NCBI GenBank assembly: GCA_001549895.1
Contig: AP014719.1
Coordinates: 3,596,001-3,660,000, forward strand
From: Arthrobacter sp. Hiyo8
GTDB taxonomy: Bacteria; Actinomycetota; Actinomycetes; Actinomycetales; Micrococcaceae
Length of the DNA: 64,000 nucleotides
Direction: 5' to 3'
Shown: piece by piece, positions 8,247-16,802 of the stretch
How positions within the stretch are numbered: position 1 is the stretch's first letter
Layout of the letters: each line of letters begins with the position of its first letter
The notes under the pieces: model-generated
Databases searched by the model: none
What the model was told of the DNA's origin: nothing
The model's input: only the letters and a program-made list of their open reading frames with translations
Made by a program: the position numbers and the translations under genes

Positions 8247-8537
8247 CTAGCGGTGGTCGGAATCGGCGGCGCCGGAGTCCGGGCTGGACCCGCGGTCTTT
8301 TCGTGAGCGGGCGGAGACCAGGCCTCCGATCACGAGTGCCGCGCCGGCTCCGATCATGAGCCCGATCAGCACATAGGTGCCGTTGAGGACCACGAGGCCG
8401 AGTTTGGAAATGATGATCAAAGCTGCGAGTGCCAGGACAATCAGCCCCCAGACCACGGTGCCTACCCTTGCCCGGGCGGTTTGAACCGGGGTTTCAGGTG
8501 CTGTTTCAAATGCCTGCGTGGGTTCGTGCGTGCTCAT
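8247..8537 (-). CDS. Two-helix membrane protein in PspC operon
   Basis: 96 residues, ATG at 8537, starting 1 nt from the end of the preceding large PspC gene. A polar Thr/Glu-rich N-terminus (MSTHEPTQAFETAPETPV) is followed by two membrane helices, VGTVVWGLIVLALAALIII and YVLIGLMIGAGAALVIGGLV, and a charged tail (SRKDRGSSPDSGAADSDHR). I do not recognise a named family. Its tight spacing between two PspC genes suggests it belongs to the same envelope-stress unit. Confidence 0.75.
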   Translation of the reverse strand: MSTHEPTQAFETAPETPVQTARARVGTVVWGLIVLALAALIIISKLGLVVLNGTYVLIGLMIGAGAALVIGGLVSARSRKDRGSSPDSGAADSDHR

Positions 8538-8538
8538 G

Positions 8539-10017
8539 TCAGTTTCCTTCCTGGACGGTGACGTTGCTCAAAGTGCCGTTGAGCCTGACGACAAGCTTGG
8601 CGCCGGGTTTGTCCGTGTTGAAGCTGTCCCGGGTACCGCCATTGCTTTGGGTGACGGCGCTACCGTCTTGCTTGAGGTTCGCGAAGGTCATGTCCGCCTG
8701 GACCTCCACCGGCACGGTCGCCGGGATGACGAGTTTGATATTGCTGGCGGTGACGTCCATCGGAACAACGACGTCGGAGCTCAGCGGCGCGCTCAGGTTC
8801 AGCTTGGTCAGGTCGACGGTCCCGTTGACCCCGGTGATGTCGAAGCCTTTGCGGGCATCGTCGATGCTCACAGGATTCCATTGGGCATTCTGGAGACGGA
8901 AGTGGTCCGCGTTGGGCGCGATATTGAAGATGCCGCCGATCACCAGCGTGGCTATGGCCAGGAAGCCGAGTAGTCCCGACGTGCGGCCACGAAGCCCCGC
9001 AACAAGGATCCCGAGGCCGAGGACTCCGGCGCCTGTGGCCCAGACCACCGCGTTGGCGGCATCGCCCAGATGGATGACGTTGCCGGCGTCGAGCAGCTTG
9101 AGTGTTCCGCCGGCCAGCAGGGCAGCCCCCGCTGAGACCGCTACGATGGCCGCGCCCGGCCCCTGCCGCCTTGGACGCTCGGGGCGTTCGGGGCGGTTGG
9201 AACGCCGGCCGGTGGGTAGGGCCCTGCGGGATTGACGGGGCCCGAGGGGGTTCCCGGCCCCCGGTTCCGTAATTACCGGTTCCGCCGGTTCCGTAAGTCC
9301 CGGTTCCGTAAGTCCCGGCGCTGTAAGGACCCGCGCTGTAAGGGCCGGCCGGGTAGCCTGCCGAGGCGTGTGTCTCCGCGCCGCCAAAGGAACCTGGAGC
9401 GGCCGCGTAGTTGTGTGTGCCCATCGTCTGCCTTCCGTTGCGGGCTTTGCTGCGCTGGACCAGGAAATAGACCAGGTAGATGATGCCGCCTACCCAGAAC
9501 AGCGTCCACAGGAGTCCGGGAACCCCATTCCAGCCCCATCCCCAGAAACCGCGGCCGAGGCTTGGCAATCCGATGATGGTTGTGATGAGGGCTCCGGTCA
9601 TGCCTGCGGACCAGCGGCCCGCCCCGGCCTCCTGTGCATGGATGCGGCCATCGGGTTCGGGCAGGAGCGCCCAGGCGATGCCATAGAGCAGGATGCCTAT
9701 GCCGGCGAAGAGGGTGAGGATGATAAAGATGCCGCGGACGATCAAAGGATCGATGCCGAAGCGGTGGGCGATGCCGCTGGCCACGCCGCCCATCCACCGG
9801 TCCCGGCCACGGCTGATGCCTTGGCTTCGGATCCAGTTGAAGAAGTTCTGCGGGGGAGCTGGCACGGCGTGATTCGGTGCCGCGCGCTGGTGTTGCCGGC
9901 GTCCGGCTGGGCCGGTTCTTCGGGCACGCCCGTCGCGGCCGGCTGGATGGATTCTGCAGGTTGTCCGGGCTCCGCAGCTTGTCCGGGGTCCTCTGGATTC
10001 ATGCTGTTCGCGTTCAT
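8539..10017 (-). CDS. Large PspC-domain membrane protein, EsrI-like, frame broken
   Basis: Probable start ATG at 10017 (MNANSMNPEDPGQ); restored length about 493 residues. In order: a Pro/Ala-rich cytosolic tail; a PspC domain (GRDRWMGGVASGIAHRFGID, then PLIVRGIFIILTLFAGIGIL and YGIAWALLPEPDG); further membrane helices; a low-complexity Gly/Tyr/Thr/Ala linker; more helices; and a C-terminal beta-rich region (FDITGVNGTVDLTKLNLS) like the extracytoplasmic repeat domain of LiaF-type proteins. Breaks near 9885 and in 9175-9235 are each fixed by one base. It is divergent from the PspC-domain kinase, matching EsrI, which holds the EsrSR kinase-regulator pair in check in Corynebacterium glutamicum. 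The inhibitory role here is inferred. Confidence 0.75.
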
Positions 10018-10062
10018 ACTTCGATCTTGCCGTCCGGCGACGTCTCCCTCTATTGGGGGATA

Positions 10063-10122
10063 CCCTGAACGTTCCCTGAGTGGCCCCCTGAGATGCCCTG
10101 CTTCGAGCGCCGAAGACCCTGA
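10063..10122. promoter_or_regulatory. Phased CCCTGA repeats between divergent PspC genes
   Basis: CCCTGA occurs at 10063, 10074, 10086 and 10117, and CCCTGC at 10096. Successive starts are 11, 12, 10 and 21 bp apart, so all face the same side of the helix. The cluster fills half of the 124-nt gap between the minus-strand PspC gene (start 10017) and the kinase (start 10142). It is the best candidate for the binding site of the adjacent LuxR-type regulator. Confidence 0.5.
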
Positions 10123-10141
10123 TACGTGTTTGGATGGATTC

Positions 10142-11496
10142 ATGACAACCGCCACGCAACGCCCGCCGCTGGTCCGGAGCAGCGACCGGATCATTGCCGG
10201 CGTGTGCAGCGGCCTGGCGGACCATCTTGGCTGGCCCGTGAAGTACATCCGGCTCGCCATGGTCCTTGCCTCGTTCGCCGGCGGCGCGGGCCTGGCTTTC
10301 TACGCCTGGCTCTGGGTCATGGTGCCCACCGCTGACGAAAGCGCCCGCCGAAACAGCCGCCGGCCGGCGTCGCCCATTGCTCCCGCGGTGAGCCTGCCTC
10401 CTTCGGTGAGCATTCCTCCCGACGTTGCAGCGCCCGACGGCGCGCAGCCGGTGCCGCTGTCCACCCCGGCTCCCGTCGTCGCCTCCTGGTTCAGGATTCG
10501 GCGGATCCAGTATGGGAAAGAGATCCTCCTCGGGGCCGGCCTGCTCCTGGTGGCCGCCATCCTGATCGCCCGGCAGTTCGGCGTCGAGGTCCCCCTCGGC
10601 ACGCTGATCCCGGCGGCGGCCATACTCGGTGGGGCGGCGATCGCGTGGATGCAGTTGGACGAGACGCGCCGGGCCGGGCTGGTGGACAAGACGAAGGCGG
10701 ACCAAGCCGGTGGCTGGGTCCGCCTTGCTGCGGGCCTGGCCCTGGTGGTTGCCGGGGTGTTGGTCATGGTGTCCGGTTCCGGCTCGTGGGAGCAGACCTG
10801 GCTCGCGCTGCTGGCTTCCATCGCGGTGCTGGGCGGCGTGGCCTTGGTGCTGCTGCCGTGGGGCTTGAAGTTCTGGAAGGACCTTGAAACTGAGCGGGCA
10901 GCGCGGGTTCGCGAGACCGAGCGGGCCGAGATTGCCGCCCACTTGCACGACTCGGTACTGCAGACGCTCGCCTTGATCCAACGCCGTGCCGGTTCGGAAC
11001 AGGACGTGGTCCGCCTCGCCCGTGCCCAGGAGCGTGAACTGCGCACCTGGCTGTACCGGGACGCCGCCAAGGATTCGGGGCTCCTCGCGGAGCGGATTGC
11101 CGCAGCCGCAGCCGAAGTGGAGGACGCCCACGGACATCCGGTCGACGTCGTCAGCGTCGGAGACACCGCCATGACGGACAGGCACGAAGCCCTCGTCCTG
11201 GCGGCCCGGGAGGCCATGCACAATGCTGCCCGGCATGGCGGCGGAGCCGTGTCCGTCTATCTCGAGACTTCCGACACCGGCAGCGAGGTTTTCGTCAGGG
11301 ACCGCGGACCCGGCTTTGACCCGGATGCCGTCCGGAAGACCGGCTCGGTGTCAAGGAGTCAATCGTCGGACGGATGAAACGCCACGGCGGCACTGCGGTC
11401 ATCAGCAGTAGTTCCGAGGGCACCGAAGTACGCCTGAAACTGCCCGTCGAGAACGCCGACAAAGCAGAGAACCGAAACGGAGAAGCCAAAGTATGA
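10142..11496 (+). CDS. PspC-domain sensor histidine kinase, EsrS-like, frame broken
   Basis: ATG at 10142; about 451 residues after repair. Residues ~10-65 form a PspC domain (SSDRIIAGVCSGLADHLGWP, then VKYIRLAMVLASFAGG). A Pro-rich linker and about four to five membrane helices follow. The HisKA_3 phosphoacceptor is AEIAAHLHDSVLQTLALIQ (His in LHD), with the N-box AREAMHNAARHGGG and G-boxes DRGPGFDPD and RLGVKESIVGRMKRHGG near the end. One C is missing near 11332 (GTCCGG for GTCCCGG), which hides the last ATP-binding box. The stop overlaps the next gene as ATGA at 11493-11496, so kinase and regulator are translationally coupled. It resembles EsrS. Confidence 0.82.
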
Positions 11497-12163
11497 ACGC
11501 CCTATCAGAGCAAGTAACGCGGAAGGTTCGCGTGGTGATCGTGGACGATCACGCCATTTTCCGGTCCGGGCTGAAGGCCGACCTCGATTCGCGGATCGAC
11601 GTCGTGGGCGAGGCCGGAACAGTGGAACAAGCCATCGCCGTGATTGCCGAGGTTCAGCCGGAGGTGGTGCTTCTTGACGTCCACTTGCCCGGCGGCCTTG
11701 GCGGTGGCGGCCGGGAGGTCATCAGTGCATCCTCGGCGTTGCGCGGGAGCACGAGCTTCCTGGCCTTGAGCGTCTCGGATGCCGCCGAGGATGTCGTGGC
11801 CGTCATTCGGGCCGGGCACGCGGCTACGTCACCAAGACCATTTCCGGCCCGGAGATCTCCGACGCCGTGGTCCGCGTGGCCGACGGTGACGCGGTCTTCT
11901 CGCCGAGGCTGGCGGGTTTTGTCCTGGACGCGTTTGGAACTTCCCCGGCCGAGATCGCCGACGACGAGCTGGACCGTCTTTCCGCGAGGGAACTGGAAGT
12001 CATGCGTCTCATCGCCCGGGGTTACAGCTACAAGGAGGTGGCCAAGGAGCTGTTCATTTCCATCAAGACCGTGGAAACCCATGTCTCTGCGGTACTCCGC
12101 AAACTCCAGCTCTCCAGCCGCCACGAACTGACCAAGTGGGCCGCCGAACGCCGCCTCCTCTGA
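11493..12163 (+). CDS. LuxR/NarL-type response regulator, EsrR-like, frame broken
   Basis: ATG at 11493 overlaps the kinase stop. The receiver domain shows VRVVIVDDHAIFRSGLKADL with the acidic pair, the phosphoacceptor Asp in PEVVLLDVHLPGGLGGGG, Ser in ALSVSDAAEDVV, and Lys in the restored GARGYVTKTISG. The C-terminal HTH is a full GerE domain (LSARELEVMRLIARGYSYKE, then VAKELFISIKTVETHVSAVL). Length is about 223 residues. One G is missing near 11815 in GCCGGGGCACGC. The likely targets are its own divergent promoter region with the CCCTGA repeats and the PspC operon. Confidence 0.85.
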
Positions 12164-12257
12164 CGCCCGCTCACCTATGGCGGGTTAAACCCAACGCCCG
12201 CTCACCTGTGGTGGGTTAAACCCAAACGCCCGCTCACCTATGGCGGGTTAAACCCAA
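12163..12257. repeat. Three tandem 31-32 bp hairpin-forming repeats
   Basis: Units start at 12163, 12194 and 12226, and a fourth, diverged unit starts at 12258. Each begins ACGCCCGCTCACCT, continues with ATGGCGGG (GTGGTGGG in the second), and ends TTAAACCCA with one extra A in units two and three. Inside each unit CCCGC can pair with GCGGG. The leading half of every unit can also pair with the right arm of the terminal hairpin at 12280-12295. The array starts on the last base of the response-regulator stop codon. Confidence 0.85.
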
Positions 12258-12295
12258 ACGCCCGCTCACCTCTATCCCAAGGTGAGCGGGCGTTT
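12256..12295. terminator. Perfect 16-bp hairpin between convergent genes
   Basis: AAACGCCCGCTCACCT (12256-12271) pairs perfectly with AGGTGAGCGGGCGTTT (12280-12295) around CTATCCCA. It lies between the response-regulator stop at 12163 and the aminotransferase stop at 12310 on the other strand, with A- and T-rich ends in both directions, as expected of a bidirectional terminator. The left arm is a copy of the preceding tandem repeat. Confidence 0.8.
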
Positions 12296-12309
12296 GCGCG
12301 GGCGGAAGG

Positions 12310-13536
12310 CTACTTGGCCTGGCCGAGGAATTCCTGGAGGCGTCGAACGCCTTCGGCGAGGTCGTCGTCGCCCAACGCGTACGAGAGGCGCACGAAACCA
12401 GAGGGGCCGAAAGCCTCGCCCGGAACAATTGCGACCTCAACCTCGTCGAGGATCAGCGAGGCAAGCTCCGCGGACGTTGACGGACGGACGGGACCGTTCG
12501 ACGTCGGGAATTCCTTGCCCAGCAGCCCGCGGACGTCGGCGTACACGTAGAAGGCGCCGGTCGGCGTCGGGCATTCCACACCGTCGATCGTGTTCAGTCC
12601 GGCAACGATCGCCTTGCGGCGGCGGTCGAAGGCGACCTTCATTTCGTCGACGGCGGTCAGCGGACCGGACACCGCAGCGAGGGCTGCGATCTGCATGATG
12701 TTCGAAACGTTCGACGTCGCGTGCGACTGGAGGTTGGTGGCGGCCTTGATGACGTCGGCCGCGCCGATCATCCATCCGACGCGCCATCCGGTCATGGCAT
12801 AGGTCTTGGCGACACCGTTGAGGATGACCACCTTGTCGCCGAGTTCGGGAGCGGCAGTGGCGATCGAGGTGAAGGGGACGCCGTCGTAAGTCAGGTGTTC
12901 GTAGATCTCGTCGGTGACAACCCAGAGGCCCTTGGCCGCGGCCCATTTTCCGATTTCGGCCACTTGTTCGGCGCTGTAGACGGCGCGGTCGGGTTGGACG
13001 GGGAAACGAAAAGCAGGATCTTCGTCTTGTCGGTGACCGCGGCTTCGAGCTGCTCCACGGTGACCAGGTAACCCTGCTTGGGTCCGGCGAAGACCTCGAC
13101 GGGAACGCCTCCGGCCAAGCGGATTGCCTCCGGGTAGGTGGTCCAGAAAGGCGTGGGGATGATGACTTCGTCGCCCGGATCAACCAGGGTGGCGAAGGTG
13201 TTGTAGACAGCCTGCTTACCGCCATTGGTAACCATCACCTGGGAAGCATCGACTTTGTAGCCCGAGTCGCGGAAGGTCTTGTCCGCGATGGCCTGCTTCA
13301 GCTCCGGCAAGCCGGCAGCGGGGGAATAGCGGTGGTACTTCGGCTGCGAGGCGGCCTCGACGGCGGCCTTGACGATGTAGTCGGGGGTCGGGAAGTCGGG
13401 CTCCCGGCGCCAAAGCCGATCACGGGGCGACCGCTGCCTTGAGCGCCTTGGCCTTGGCGTCAACGGCAAGGGTGGCGGACTCGGCGATGGCGGAAATTCG
13501 CTGTGAAATGCGGGCGGCAGGTATTCCGGCAGACAT
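12310..13536 (-). CDS. aspC: Aspartate aminotransferase family PLP enzyme, frame broken
   Basis: ATG at 13536 ([20 protein letters not shown]); restored length about 408 residues. Class I aminotransferase hallmarks: the N-terminal [15 protein letters not shown] after repair, [27 protein letters not shown], the PLP lysine in [18 protein letters not shown], and the substrate-binding Arg in [13 protein letters not shown]. It exchanges amino groups between aspartate (or related amino acids) and 2-oxoglutarate. Three one-base gaps, near 12986, 13403 and 13432, interrupt it. It is divergent from tRNA-Trp and secE, a common actinobacterial arrangement. Substrate range within the family is not certain. 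Confidence 0.85.
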
Positions 13537-13872
13537 TAAAGCACCGTTCTTCGCGGGCAGCTCATGAGCTGGATGGTGGGATTCGACGGAATCTACTTTA
13601 TGCTGTTCTGCGGAGCTATCGGGCTAACGTCTCGAAAGTGACAGTGCATGCTGATCAAACGAGCGCTGATCACACGAGGCTGATCGCGTGAGCGGGAAGG
13701 CCTGAACGCTCCGGAAATGGCCCGGTTCGACTATCGCGACGTTGTTGCGTAGACTGGTTCACCGGTGTTGAAAAACATCACAATGGTTCGCGCCCCAGAT
13801 TGGCTCGGAATCCCGTGTTCTTGGGGATTCCTTGGCAATGATGGAGTGCGGCCAAATATGGATTCGTTCCAT
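13537..13872 (+). promoter_or_regulatory. Divergent gap; candidate promoter for tRNA-Trp and secE
   Basis: No gene is seen in this 336-nt gap. TTCGAC at 13726-13731 and TAGACT at 13750-13755, separated by 18 bp and with TGCG before the -10, form a plausible housekeeping promoter about 118 nt before tRNA-Trp. The same TAGACT -10 recurs before tuf and secY. The aminotransferase start and its promoter lie at the left end. Confidence 0.45.
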
Positions 13873-13945
13873 AGGGTAGTGGCGCAATTGGTAGCGCAGC
13901 GGTCTCCAAAACCGCAGGTTGCAGGTTCGAGTCCTGTCTGCCCTG
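13873..13945 (+). tRNA. tRNA-Trp (anticodon CCA)
   Basis: All four stems can be drawn. The acceptor AGGGTAG pairs with CTGCCCT, with one G-U pair. The D arm is GCGCAATTGGTAGCGC. The anticodon stem GCGGT...ACCGC encloses CTCCAAA with anticodon CCA, and the T arm is GCAGG TTCGAGT CCTGT. The discriminator is G at 13945, and CCA is not encoded. It lies directly before secE, a conserved actinobacterial pairing. Confidence 0.95.
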
Positions 13946-14041
13946 CGCAAGCTGTTCCGGGTTTCGCTCGGAACAAGCGCAGCAACCATGACTCTGATCA
14001 GAGTCGGGTCAACGACGTTTGCATAGATGAGTGAGGATCAG

Positions 14042-14307
14042 GTGACCGAAACAGCTGCGAGCAGCTCGAAGGGCCGCCCTGCCAAGAAGTCCGATTCCGG
14101 ACTCTTCGCTCGAATTGCTCTTTTTGTCCGCCAGGTAATTGGCGAGCTCAAAAAGGTGGTTGCCCCACCCGCAAGGAACTGGTCAATTACACAGTCGTGG
14201 TGCTGGTGTTCGTGGCCATCATGATGTTGGTCGTCACCATCCTGGACCTGGCTTTCGGTACGGGAATCAAATGGGTTTTCGGCGCTACCGGCACCACGAA
14301 CCACTAA
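14042..14307 (+). CDS. secE: Preprotein translocase subunit SecE, frame broken
   Basis: I chose GTG at 14042 (GAGGA at 14033-14037) over ATG at 14027, which has no good ribosome site. A polar head (TETAASSSKGRPAKKS) leads into the conserved amphipathic helix FVRQVIGELKKVVAPTRKEL and a single transmembrane segment (VVVLVFVAIMMLVVTILDL) ending TGTTNH. The restored length of about 88 residues fits single-span actinobacterial SecE. It completes the SecYEG channel with SecY (51324). One C is missing in the run near 14163, which destroys the helix and membrane span as given. Confidence 0.88.
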
Positions 14308-14317
14308 GCGGATCGCT

Positions 14318-14370
14318 CCGCAAACCGCGTGAAATCCCCGGAAAATCAAGGGATTTCACAGGGTTTGCGG
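14318..14370 (+). terminator. Long hairpin between secE and nusG
   Basis: CCGCAAACC and GTGAAATCCC (14318-14338) pair with GGGATTTCAC and GGTTTGCGG (14350-14370). The stem is 19 bp with a symmetric 2-nt internal loop and an 11-nt apical loop. It starts 10 nt after the secE stop. No T-run follows, so it may be a weak terminator, a processing site or a regulatory barrier. A possible promoter, TTGAGC at 14373 with extended -10 TGTTAGGCA ending at 14401, lies just after it. Confidence 0.55.
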
Positions 14371-14421
14371 AATTGAGCCATTTAAATAGGCATGTTAGGC
14401 AATGAGGAAGCAGGAGACCAA

Positions 14422-15248
14422 GTGTCTGAGCAGGAGCTCGAGGTAACTGAGACTGAGCTGGATGGGCCCGCTGAAAGCACGGCTGACGCCGTGGAAGGAT
14501 CCGAGGTCGATTCTGCTGCGCCCGAAACTGCCGACGTCGACGACGCCGACCAGGATGAGTTCGATGACGCCGAGTCCGATGACGCCGATGCGTCCGACGA
14601 CGAGTCCGGCGCCGACGCCCTGGCCGCCGCTGCAGCCGTAGCGCCCGCCGACCCCGCCGAGGAGTTCAAGGCCAAGCTTCGCCGCCAGGAGGGTGACTGG
14701 TACGTCATCCACTCCTACGCAGGCTACGAAAACCGCGTCAAGGCCAACCTTGAGACCCGCATCCAGACCTTGGACATGGAAGATTACATCTTCGAGATCC
14801 AGGTGCCCATGGAGGAAGTCGTTGAGATCAAGAACGCCCAGCGCAAGATCATCAACCGCGTTCGCATTCCGGGCTACGTCCTCGTCCGTATGGACCTGAC
14901 CGACGCATCCTGGGGCGCCGTCCGCCATACCCCGGGTGTCACGGGCTTCGTGGGCAACGCACACAACCCGGTCCCGCTTCGCCTCGATGAGGTCTTCTCC
15001 ATGCTGGCCCCGGTCTTCGAAGAGCAGCAGGCCGAAAAGGGCAAGCCGGTCAACAAACAGCACCAGACGCCCGTCGACATCGACTTCGAGGTCGGAGAGT
15101 CCGTCATCGTCAAGGAAGGTCCGTTCGAGACCCTTCCCGCCACGATCTCCGAGATCAAGATGGATTCCCAGACGCTTGTGGTGCTGGTGTCGATCTTCGA
15201 GCGCGAAACCCGGTTACGCTCGCATTCAACCAGGTCACCAAGATCTAG
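14422..15248 (+). CDS. nusG: Transcription termination/antitermination factor NusG, frame broken at end
   Basis: GTG at 14422 with AGGAGA upstream is preferred to an in-frame ATG at 14392. A very acidic N-terminal extension of about 85 residues (rich in Asp, Glu, Ser and Ala) precedes the NGN domain ([20 protein letters not shown]). The KOW domain follows ([20 protein letters not shown]). Restored length is about 275 residues; such extensions are common in actinobacteria. NusG binds the RNA polymerase clamp and couples to Rho or ribosomes. One C is missing near 15210 (ACCCGG for ACCCCGG), so the normal ending [10 protein letters not shown] is replaced. Confidence 0.9.
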
Positions 15249-15377
15249 TTGATCCAAGAATTTCGCCCCGCGGTTGCCCGCTTAGCAGCCACGGAGCGGT
15301 CGGTCGCCTTGCCATGGCGGCCACAAACCTGAGGCACGCTCCTGTGTCCTAGGAAGTTATTGAGAGAAGGACCTACA

Positions 15378-15809
15378 TTGGCTCCCAAGAAGAAGGTCAC
15401 CGGCCTCATCAAGCTGCAGATCCAGGCAGGTGCCGCCAACCCGGCCCCGCCGATCGGTCCTGCGCTTGGCCAGCACGGTGTCAACATCATGGAATTCTGC
15501 AAGGCGTACAACGCTGCCACAGAAGCCCAGCGCGGAAACGTTATCCCGGTTGAAATCACGGTCTACGAAGACCGCTCGTTCACCTTCATCACCAAGACCC
15601 CGCCGGCTGCAGAGCTCATCAAGAAGGCTGCAGGCGTTGCGAAGGGTTCGGCCACGCCGCACACCGTCAAGGTTGCCAAGCTGACCCAGGCACAGGTTAA
15701 CGAGATCGCCACCACCAAGATGGAAGACCTCAACGCCACCAGCCTTGAGGGCGCTGCCAAGATCATCGCCGGCACCGCACGCTCCATGGGCATCACCGTC
15801 GAGGGTTAA
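15378..15809 (+). CDS. rplK: 50S ribosomal protein L11
   Basis: TTG at 15378 with AGAAGGA upstream gives 143 residues ([20 protein letters not shown]). The proline-rich N-terminal loop [20 protein letters not shown], where thiostrepton-class drugs and L11 methylation act, is intact, as is the RNA-binding C-terminal domain ([12 protein letters not shown]). An earlier in-frame TTG at 15360 has no good ribosome site. It lies 129 nt after nusG, with no terminator visible between, and 173 nt before rplA. Confidence 0.95.
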
Positions 15810-15982
15810 TTCCCTCACCGCTTCATGGCGTCTGTTTTGGGAAACTGACGACGCCGGGTAGCACCGCCGGGAAACCGGCACCATTGAAATATTGAGAATG
15901 TTGGAGATCCACGCCGGATGTCCAACTGTGGCAGGGCCCAGCGCGGTCCGCAGACCACAACTGCACAAGGAGAATAAGCAGC

Positions 15983-16690
15983 ATGGCAAAGCGCAGCAAA
16001 GCATATGAGGCAGCCGCAGCCAAGATCGAGGCAGACAAGTTCTACGCCCCGTTCGAGGCCATCAAGCTCGCCAAGGACACCAACCCGTCCAAGTTCGACG
16101 CCACCGTTGAGGTCGCTTTCCGTTTGGGCGTTGACCCGCGTAAGGCCGACCAGATGGTCCGCGGTACCGTCAACCTGCCGCACGGCACGGGTAAGACTGC
16201 CCGCGTCCTGGTGTTCGCAACGGGCGACAAGGCTGAAGCAGCAATCGCTGCAGGCGCCGACTTCGTTGGTTCCGATGACCTGATCGAAAAGATCGCAGCC
16301 GGCTGGACCGACTTCGACGCCGCAGTGGCAACCCCTGACCTCATGGGCAAGGTTGGCCGTCTCGGTAAGGTCCTCGGCCCGCGTAACCTCATGCCGAACC
16401 CGAAGACCGGTACCGTGACCGCTGACGTCACCAAGGCTGTCAACGACATCAAGGGCGGCAAGATCGACTTCCGCGTCGACAAGCACTCGAACCTGCACTT
16501 CATCATCGGCAAGGTTTCCTTCGACGAACTGAAGCTGGCCGAGAACTACGCAGCCGCTCTGGAAGAGGTGCTTCGCCTGAAGCCGTCCGCTTCCAAGGGC
16601 CGCTACATCCAGAAGGCTACGGTCGCCACCACGTTCGGTCCGGGCATCTCCGTTGACCCGAACGTCACCAAGGTTCTCACCGAGGCGTAA
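15983..16690 (+). CDS. rplA: 50S ribosomal protein L1
   Basis: ATG at 15983 with AAGGAG upstream; 235 residues, uninterrupted. Seen are [20 protein letters not shown], the signature [20 protein letters not shown], and [21 protein letters not shown]1 forms the mobile stalk at the tRNA exit site and in bacteria represses its own operon. The 173-nt leader before it may carry the L1 mRNA site, though I could not draw it with confidence. A strong terminator follows at 16713-16746. Confidence 0.96.
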   Translation: MAKRSKAYEAAAAKIEADKFYAPFEAIKLAKDTNPSKFDATVEVAFRLGVDPRKADQMVRGTVNLPHGTGKTARVLVFATGDKAEAAIAAGADFVGSDDLIEKIAAGWTDFDAAVATPDLMGKVGRLGKVLGPRNLMPNPKTGTVTADVTKAVNDIKGGKIDFRVDKHSNLHFIIGKVSFDELKLAENYAAALEEVLRLKPSASKGRYIQKATVATTFGPGISVDPNVTKVLTEA

Positions 16691-16712
16691 GCCGCCGGGA
16701 GCATCGACTCTG

Positions 16713-16746
16713 AAAGGACCGTCCGGCATTAGCCGGGCGGTCCTTT
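16713..16746 (+). terminator. Terminator of rplK-rplA
   Basis: AAAGGACCGTCCGGC (16713-16727) pairs with GCCGGGCGGTCCTTT (16732-16746) around a 4-nt loop, with one G-U pair. It starts 22 nt after the rplA stop, ends in TTTCGTT, and separates the ribosomal genes from the GNAT pair. Confidence 0.85.
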
Positions 16747-16802
16747 CGTTGTAGGCGAACCGTCACCTATCGCGGCCGGCGACCGCTGATTAGGCTGAGG
16801 GC

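Noticed and set aside
8660..11236. An 858-codon minus-strand frame spanning the PspC genes and the kinase
   Set aside because: Only its middle part (about 9180-9885) is real, belonging to the broken large PspC gene. The rest is antisense to the kinase or out of frame.
12163..12295. The tandem 31-32 bp units as a CRISPR array
   Set aside because: The units are contiguous without spacers, and no cas genes are present.
15810..15982. An L1-binding autoregulatory hairpin before rplA
   Set aside because: The leader is the right length, but I could not draw a structure matching the L1 site with confidence.
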